A stretch of 11,013 bases of DNA from Candidatus Kuenenia stuttgartensis. GTDB taxonomy: Bacteria; Planctomycetota; Planctomycetia; Isosphaerales; Isosphaeraceae. The notes under the pieces are model-generated. The model saw only the letters and a list, made by a program, of their open reading frames with translations. It did no database searches and had not been told where the DNA came from. Positions 7,331 through 11,013 of the stretch are shown one piece after another. The stretch lies in NCBI GenBank assembly GCA_945872325.1, contig CAMBZY010000054.1:1-11013 (forward strand), given 5' to 3'. Made by a program: the position numbers and the translations under genes. The stretch's first letter is position 1. Every line of letters starts with the position of its first letter.

Positions 7331-7364
7331 AACGCCTTGGGTTGACCAAGGCGTTTTTTGTTTT
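7331..7364 (+). terminator. Rho-independent terminator of the TolC-family gene
   Basis: A perfect 10-bp stem, AACGCCTTGG (7331-7340) and CCAAGGCGTT (7346-7355), with a GTTGA loop, is followed by TTTTGTTTT. It lies 31 bases beyond the stop codon. The stem is GC-rich in its middle and the U-tract is strong. Confidence 0.93.
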
Positions 7365-7450
7365 AGGACCAGTTCCAAATGTTTCGAGGGCGACCTCTTT
7401 TCCGGTAGTCTAGTGCCCCCTCAAGCCTTATAAATGGGGTAGTTTCCTCT

Positions 7451-7587
7451 GGAGTCTCCTCCGGAACCCAAAAGATCATTGGTTAAGGGTTTATCGATGT
7501 CCAGAGGACATACCTATTAATAGGAGTCTCCTCCGGAGCCCAAAAGATCATTGGTTTAGGGTTTATCGATGTCCAGAGGACATGCCT
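7451..7587. repeat. Tandemly duplicated 65-bp unit
   Basis: Two copies, 7451-7515 and 7523-7587, start 72 bases apart and are separated by ATTAATA. I count three mismatches in 65 positions. Each copy begins GGAGTCTCCTCCGGA, containing the dyad GGAG-T-CTCC, and ends with the interrupted palindrome ATGTCC-AGA-GGACAT (7497-7511 and 7569-7583). A further TCCTCTGGA (7445-7453) can pair with TCCAGAGGA (7500-7508) in the first copy only. It is non-coding and lies between the TolC-gene terminator and the CTAG repeat. It could be a pair of protein-binding sites or a duplicated small repeat element; function unknown. Confidence 0.85.
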
Positions 7588-7628
7588 GGTGCCGCCCGCC
7601 TACCCAACAATCTTGACTTGACGGAGCA

Positions 7629-7730
7629 CTAGCCGGCTTGGCGCTAGCCCCGGTTGGTTTTTTAATCGGACTTCATTCTGTAAGGGCGCCGAAACCGGGG
7701 GCTATCGCCCTGCGGCTAGGTTCTAACCGG
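7629..7730. repeat. CTAG-type inverted repeat B
   Basis: The left arm (7629-7657) starts CTAGCCGG with core GGCGCTAGCCCCGG. The right arm (about 7692-7719) has core CCGGGGGCTATCGCC and ends GCGGCTAG. They form an imperfect hairpin with a loop of about 35 bases. The element starts 7 bases beyond the stop of the minus-strand Trm112-like gene and lies between two convergent genes, so it could help terminate or protect transcripts. It belongs to the same family as clusters A and C. Confidence 0.8.
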
Positions 7731-7736
7731 TGAGAC

Positions 7737-7961
7737 TCAGCCGTCGTATTTGACTTCGCCAGAGGCCACGCATTTCAGTTCGGCGATTGTGGAGCAGCCT
7801 TCAGGCAGTTTGGCTTCTTCGATCAGCATGTTGGGGATCCCGTTTTCGATCGTGAAAACTGTCCCACAGTGCGTGCATTTCAGTGATTCGCCATCACGGT
7901 GCAACGGTTTCTTGCCCATCGGGCATACCAATAAACCAATCAGGTCGTCCTTGGTCATCAT
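7737..7961 (-). CDS. Trm112-like (UPF0434-type) small zinc-ribbon protein
   Basis: A 74-residue protein resembling the bacterial Trm112/YcaR family: LIGLLVCPMGKKPL (7-20), then LKCTHCGTVFTIENGIPNML (27-46) and IEEAKLP. Eukaryotic and archaeal Trm112 activates methyltransferases; the bacterial role is not settled. The first knuckle has one Cys (C13, CPMGK) where the classical motif has CPxC, while C29 and C32 are kept. Two further Cys (C56, C64) lie in the tail, so a full zinc site is uncertain. The start is one of two consecutive ATGs at 7956-7961; the upstream TGAG is only a weak ribosome site. The CTAG repeat B follows its stop. It is transcribed away from the Minf_1886-family gene. Confidence 0.85.
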   Translation of the reverse strand: MMTKDDLIGLLVCPMGKKPLHRDGESLKCTHCGTVFTIENGIPNMLIEEAKLPEGCSTIAELKCVASGEVKYDG

Positions 7962-8124
7962 GGCTCACGGTTCTCGGATTCAAAGGGAGGGGGATCTCAG
8001 GTTCGATTCAACCACGGCTTTTCAGTTTAATGAAAAAGCGTTGAGGATGCCAATGTCGAAGTGGGATAGGTTTTGAAATGTTTCCAACTTTCCGGGAGGC
8101 ACCCGAATGAGACGGTCGCATGTC

Positions 8125-8175
8125 GAAAATTCGCCTCAATCGTTAGATTTTAGAACGATTAAGGGGCGAAATTTC
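8125..8175. repeat. Strong 51-base imperfect hairpin in the divergent spacer
   Basis: The outer stem is GAAAATTCGCC (8125-8135) against GGCGAAATTTC (8165-8175), 11 bp with one mismatch. It continues through a wobble and a C-G pair, an AA bulge, and an inner 7-bp stem AATCGTT/AACGATT (8138-8144, 8154-8160) around a 9-base loop. There is no U-tract on the plus side, and the site lies between divergent starts, so a terminator is unlikely. It may be a structured leader element, a small RNA or an operator. Confidence 0.6.
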
Positions 8176-8202
8176 TGATCGCCAGTCGCCTGAAGCATCG
8201 AA

Positions 8203-8225
8203 AAGTCTTATAATGGAAAAGACTT
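8203..8225 (+). promoter_or_regulatory. TATAAT -10 candidate inside an inverted repeat
   Basis: TATAAT (8209-8214) lies inside the dyad AAGTCTT (8203-8209) / AAGACTT (8219-8225), which has a 9-base centre. A clear -35 hexamer is missing at 16-18 bases upstream, so this is only a candidate -10 for the Minf_1886-family gene, with a leader of about 140 bases and a possible overlapping operator. Confidence 0.35.
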
Positions 8226-8361
8226 GTCAGTACATGTTCCTGAATACACATAGCCAGAAGAATCGCAGGATTGGCACGACATTTTCTAGCAGTAGTCTGT
8301 GGACCAGAAATTGCTGAATTGATGTACCATCCTGATAACGCGTGTGGAAAGGTAGCCGAAC

Positions 8362-8823
8362 ATGACCAGGGATTCCATCTGGAACCATTCGCAAACCGGA
8401 CCGGAGGCGAAATCCGTGCGTGAAGAGCAAGCCAAACTGTTGGCCCGTGACCCGCGATTTTCGATCCACGCCTATCGTTTCGTGATGCAAGCCCTTCGGG
8501 TTGCTACGATTAAGTATCATGGAGCCTTATCCACAACAGGTGGAGCAGGCAAGTCTTCTGAGACTCCGGATCACGTTTCAGGCCAGCAACTGAGCTATGC
8601 TGCAGCCGAATATGCGACTCAGGAATATGGATATCTGGCGTATCGGGTGTTGACACATTGGGGCATACGCACCACGGGCGACATCGGCGATATTGTCTAT
8701 AACATGATCGAAGAGAACCACATGCAGCGATCACCCGCTGACAGCAGGGCTGACTTCGAGGATGTTTTTGACTTCAAACAAGTGCTCGAAAACGAATTTC
8801 GGGTCACTCTCGACGAAGAATGA
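8362..8823 (+). CDS. Minf_1886 family protein
   Basis: A 153-residue soluble protein matching a small conserved family named after a Methylacidiphilum gene; no biochemical function is known to me. Signature blocks are RDPRFSIHAYRFVMQAL (29-45), HVSGQQL (71-77), EYATQEYGYLAYRVLTHWGI (83-102), DIGDIVYNMIE (107-117) and DSRADFEDVFDF (127-138). A Gly/Ser-rich linker lies at about 55-68. The start is supported by GGAAAGG (8346-8352) ten bases upstream. The protein is acidic at its C-terminus and mostly helical by pattern. A 50-codon membrane ORF follows 73 bases later and may share its transcript. Confidence 0.88.
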   Translation: MTRDSIWNHSQTGPEAKSVREEQAKLLARDPRFSIHAYRFVMQALRVATIKYHGALSTTGGAGKSSETPDHVSGQQLSYAAAEYATQEYGYLAYRVLTHWGIRTTGDIGDIVYNMIEENHMQRSPADSRADFEDVFDFKQVLENEFRVTLDEE

Positions 8824-8896
8824 TCAGGCCCGTCTGTCCCGGTGTTTTCACATCGGGCACCTGCCAACCTCTCACCTTACTGATTGAGCCTCTTTG

Positions 8897-9049
8897 ATGA
8901 ACCCGCCCACAGCGATTACGAAACCAGCCGACAAGCGCGTGTTGTGGGCGGCCATTGCTTTATTTCTGGGCTGGATCTGCGTATTGGCAGGGCTGGTTCT
9001 GACCAGCAGCGAAAAACCACGCGATGCATCGGCAACTCAAGCACCGTGA
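8897..9049 (+). CDS. Small single-helix membrane protein, 50 residues
   Basis: ATG at 8897 to TGA at 9047-9049. A basic N-terminus (K9, K13, R14) precedes one clean hydrophobic helix at about 15-35 (VLWAAIALFLGWICVLAGLV), followed by a short polar tail with EKPRDASATQAP. The layout predicts N-in topology. The helix pattern with spaced Trp is what real small membrane proteins show and is unlikely by chance. The upstream TTGAG (8884-8888) is only a weak ribosome site. A longer frame at 8884-9075 in another register lacks such a pattern and is probably its shadow. No family was recognised. Confidence 0.55.
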   Translation: MNPPTAITKPADKRVLWAAIALFLGWICVLAGLVLTSSEKPRDASATQAP

Positions 9050-9103
9050 AATTGTTGCGTGAGATACGGTCGTAATGTTTCGATGTGATTTTGAGCGTAT
9101 TGT

Positions 9104-9409
9104 CTAGCCGCAGGGCGCTAGCTCCCGGTTTCTTCGCTAATGAAATCCAACCGGGGCTATCGCCAAGCCCGGCTAGGAAATCCGGGTAGGGAGTTTCGAC
9201 GGTTTTAAAATCTAGCCGCCGGGCGCTAGCCCCCGGTTTCTTCGATTCTGGAAATGAACCGGGGCTATCGCCAAGCCCGGCTAGGAAATCCGGGCAGAGC
9301 GACGACCTCCTTAAAATCTATCCCCCGGTTTCTTCTCGAATGAAACCCAACCGGGGCTATCGCCAAGCCCGGCTAGGAAATCCGGGCAGGGCGCTGGCCC
9401 TTGGTTTCG
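9104..9409. repeat. CTAG-type tandem hairpin array C (about 3.5 units)
   Basis: Each unit is left arm - loop - right arm. Unit 1 is 9104-9176, unit 2 is 9212-9284, unit 3 is 9317-9376 and a partial left arm lies at about 9384-9405. Unit period is 108 then 92 bases. The right arms (9149-9176, 9257-9284, 9349-9376) are identical and each is followed by GAAATCCGGG. The left arms read CTAGCCG...GGGCGCTAGC...CCCGGTT and differ; unit 3 has lost 14 bases of its left arm. Arms pair with a constant C/A mismatch (GCGCTAGC against GCTATCGC). The array is non-coding, between the small membrane ORF and the next gene. Confidence 0.9.
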
Positions 9410-9468
9410 TTATTGCAGGTGCTTTTTTTCTAAATCCCTAAACACATCTTTCGCAGAGACCTGATTAA

Positions 9469-9499
9469 TTGGCAACTTTTGACTATGATAGTGTATAGA
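9469..9499 (+). promoter_or_regulatory. Weak promoter candidate for the two-helix membrane gene
   Basis: TTGGCA (9469-9474) resembles the -35 used for the TolC-family gene. TATAGA (9494-9499) is a fair -10 but the spacer is 19 bases, longer than optimal. The stretch from the repeat array to the gene is AT-rich. Confidence 0.25.
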
Positions 9500-9538
9500 G
9501 ATCATGAATAAGACTGTATGCCAGATCAGGCGGACCGA

Positions 9539-9880
9539 ATGACGATCGACGAAAATCAGACTCAAGAACAACCTGCATCGCCAATCGACGACACCGCCCC
9601 CTGGCCCAGATGGCGCGTTCGCCTGTCACGTTTAAGTCCTTACACGATGGACATTGAAGAGCAGTTGGTTCGGCTCTACGAACTTACCATTATGCTCACC
9701 ATCGTTCCCGGCGTCATGGGATCGATCATTCTGATCATCTTCATCCTTTTTGGCCGGCCTGATGTGGGTGCGATCGCAGTCACCCTGATCTTCGGTCCGA
9801 TGATCGGCCTAGCCTGGCGCGACTATCGCCGGATCAATCGTCAGGCGAGACTTTTCCTTGCCAGCCAAACCGGCGAATGA
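9539..9880 (+). CDS. Two-helix membrane protein, hypothetical
   Basis: A 113-residue protein from ATG 9539, preferred because AGGCGGA (9528-9534) is well spaced before it. An in-frame ATG at 9518 would add seven residues. A polar, acidic N-terminus with PWPRW and a basic patch (RWRVRLSRLS) leads into two hydrophobic helices: ELTIMLTIVPGVMGSIILIIFILF and, after a short turn (GRPDVG), AIAVTLIFGPMIGLAW. The C-terminus is basic (RDYRRINRQARL). Both ends should therefore be cytoplasmic. No family was recognised. It converges on the minus-strand gene ending at 9926, 45 bases away, and I see no clear terminator between them. Confidence 0.7.
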   Translation: MTIDENQTQEQPASPIDDTAPWPRWRVRLSRLSPYTMDIEEQLVRLYELTIMLTIVPGVMGSIILIIFILFGRPDVGAIAVTLIFGPMIGLAWRDYRRINRQARLFLASQTGE

Positions 9881-9925
9881 AGATTCCGAAAAATCCGGTC
9901 GCCAGACGATTCTCGAATCCACCTC

Positions 9926-11013
9926 CTACCGGCTCCAAACTTCATAACCCTGACCTGACCACGCCTGTTTAAAACCTTGCGATGTCCAAGTCTCCTGGGG
10001 CTGCATGGCTTTGCGAATAAACAAATGGTTGATCGCAACCGGCAATTCCTTGGGCCAGCCTTTGGGTTTATTCACGTCCATCACATAACTGTACAGAAAC
10101 CGCCGGCTTGAAAGTGGGGCTGTCAGCTCATAAGCTGCGATCACTCCATCATCTGGCTTGACTTTGGCGATCTCCGCCCAGATCGGTTGAACATCTTCGT
10201 CGGGCACCCGTCCCGGAATGCCTTTCATTAATGTGGTCATATTCCATTGCCCGCCCAATAGAAAAATAAACATCACAGACCATATTAAGGTCATGAAAAT
10301 GGTGCGGAGTCGGGCCCCGAATTTCATTTCAAAACCACTCCACAGGCGGCTCCATCCGACCAGTCCAGCTGCAAGCCCCAGCGCCACGAATGGCACGCAA
10401 TATCGTGCATGATGCCATTGTTCCGTACCCACAAACCGGATCGCCCATTTGCCTGACGCCAGTGTCCAGACCCACGGCAATGCCGTTAATGCAACCCGAG
10501 GCGCCAATAATGCAATGAATGCCCAGGCAGATAGGCCGATCCACAGGAAATCCCAGCTGGTTTTCAACGTTTCTACCAGTGTGGGCCGACCTCCACCGAA
10601 CTGATTCATATAATGCTGAGGCGCCATCTTGCCGGCCGTATTGCGCAAATAAATCATGAATCCGCAACAAAACCAGAGCAGGCCGGTCATCACCACAGCG
10701 GTCCTCCAGAGTTGTGTTTTATCAATCCTTTCAGGCATTCTAGGCGGAATGATGGCCAGGGTGGCGACGACAAAGGCCCATTCCTGACGACAGCATAAAA
10801 GCCCGAAAATCCCGGCAAAGGCCCATCCCCTGTGGCGTTCCCTCCATCCATTGACGGCAAGTATGGCAAACGGCAGGGCCATTTGCATTTCGCGAAAATC
10901 ATTGATCGCCAGTGGTCGTAATAATGGAGTCAGTGGGACAAGCAATAATGCCATCCAGGTGGCGGCCTTGCTTCCCGACTCATCCATGACCAGCTTAGCC
11001 GAAGCTGGAATCA
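9926..11013 (-). CDS. DUF2079-like polytopic membrane protein (partial, 5' end off window)
   Basis: The frame is open to the right edge. Codons before the ATG at 10985-10987 read IPASAKLV without a stop, so the true start lies outside and about 361 residues are visible. There are several hydrophobic segments: WMALLLVPLTPLL, MALPFAILAV, the stretch after RQEW, WRTAVVMTGLLWFCCGFMIYL, FLWIGLSAWAFIALLAP, a stretch around HHARYCVPFVALGLAAGLV, and FMTLIWSVMFIFLLGG. A soluble C-terminal domain of about 115 residues follows. The blocks NDFREMQMALPF, CRQEW and QWHHARYCVPF resemble DUF2079 membrane proteins, which I associate with GT-C-like glycosyltransferase architecture. That relation is from memory, and the N-terminal part that would settle it is missing. 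Confidence 0.65.
   Translation of the reverse strand, partial: IPASAKLVMDESGSKAATWMALLLVPLTPLLRPLAINDFREMQMALPFAILAVNGWRERHRGWAFAGIFGLLCCRQEWAFVVATLAIIPPRMPERIDKTQLWRTAVVMTGLLWFCCGFMIYLRNTAGKMAPQHYMNQFGGGRPTLVETLKTSWDFLWIGLSAWAFIALLAPRVALTALPWVWTLASGKWAIRFVGTEQWHHARYCVPFVALGLAAGLVGWSRLWSGFEMKFGARLRTIFMTLIWSVMFIFLLGGQWNMTTLMKGIPGRVPDEDVQPIWAEIAKVKPDDGVIAAYELTAPLSSRRFLYSYVMDVNKPKGWPKELPVAINHLFIRKAMQPQETWTSQGFKQAWSGQGYEVWSR

Larger units (their letters stand above)
7962..8361. other. Divergent spacer between the Trm112-like and Minf_1886-family genes
   Basis: These 400 bases have no credible ORF. They contain a long hairpin at 8125-8175, a smaller inverted repeat around TATAAT at 8203-8225, and a weak TTTTCA/TGAAAA dyad at 8019-8036. 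Promoters for both flanking genes should be here. No tRNA or known small RNA was recognised. Confidence 0.5.

Noticed and set aside
7990..8016. tRNA T-arm-like GGTTCGATTC
   Set aside because: No acceptor stem, anticodon arm or D-arm can be assembled around it.
8884..9075. 63-residue plus-strand ORF
   Set aside because: It overlaps the 50-codon membrane ORF in another frame, which has a far more protein-like pattern.
9104..9409. CRISPR array
   Set aside because: The repeats are long inverted arms with similar rather than unique spacers, the period changes from 108 to 92, and no cas genes are present.

Overview
The window looks like a chromosomal segment from a member of the Planctomycetota, probably order Planctomycetales. 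This is an inference from content. It holds a Minf_1886-family gene (a family I associate with planctomycetes and verrucomicrobia), a Trm112-like protein with the 'CPxGK' knuckle I associate with planctomycetes, a planctomycete-style TolC protein with a long N-terminal insert and Pro-rich tail, a lipid A kinase (so a Gram-negative envelope), and many intergenic CTAG-containing inverted repeats. No rRNA, tRNA, phage, transposase or CRISPR locus is visible. Every gene reads without a visible frameshift.

Layout. Positions 1-138 hold a cluster of CTAG-type repeat arms. A small one-helix membrane protein follows on the minus strand (207-497), then a 270-base spacer with a perfect 14-bp palindrome. 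Next are three minus-strand genes, transcribed right to left: isocitrate dehydrogenase (4027 to 2942), the lipid A 4'-kinase lpxK (2836 to 1760), and a conserved protein of uncertain function, tentatively deoxyhypusine-synthase-like (1718 to 768). A hairpin with a U-tract ends 15 bases before the lpxK start codon.

At about 4.0-4.4 kb transcription diverges. A small Mpo1-like/DUF962 membrane protein (4398-4703) is followed by a good extended -10 promoter, a leader of about 285 nt, and a 754-residue TolC-family outer-membrane lipoprotein (5035-7299) closed by a perfect-stem terminator. The next 437 bases contain a 65-bp sequence duplicated in tandem and a CTAG inverted repeat. Then come a minus-strand Trm112-like protein, a 400-base divergent spacer with strong hairpins, and a plus-strand Minf_1886-family gene followed by a 50-codon single-helix membrane ORF. 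Positions 9104-9409 hold about three and a half tandem CTAG hairpin units. The window ends with a small two-helix membrane protein (plus strand) converging on a DUF2079-like polytopic membrane protein (minus strand) whose 5' end lies off the window.

How the genes relate. LpxK makes lipid A at the inner membrane and the TolC protein sits in the outer membrane, so the middle is partly envelope-related. Isocitrate dehydrogenase serves central carbon metabolism. The rest look like independent housekeeping or lineage-specific genes. I see no defence, secretion or biosynthetic cluster. The most distinctive content is non-coding: the CTAG repeat family found at the 3' sides of genes, the 65-bp duplication, and the hairpins at 2852-2897 and 8125-8175.
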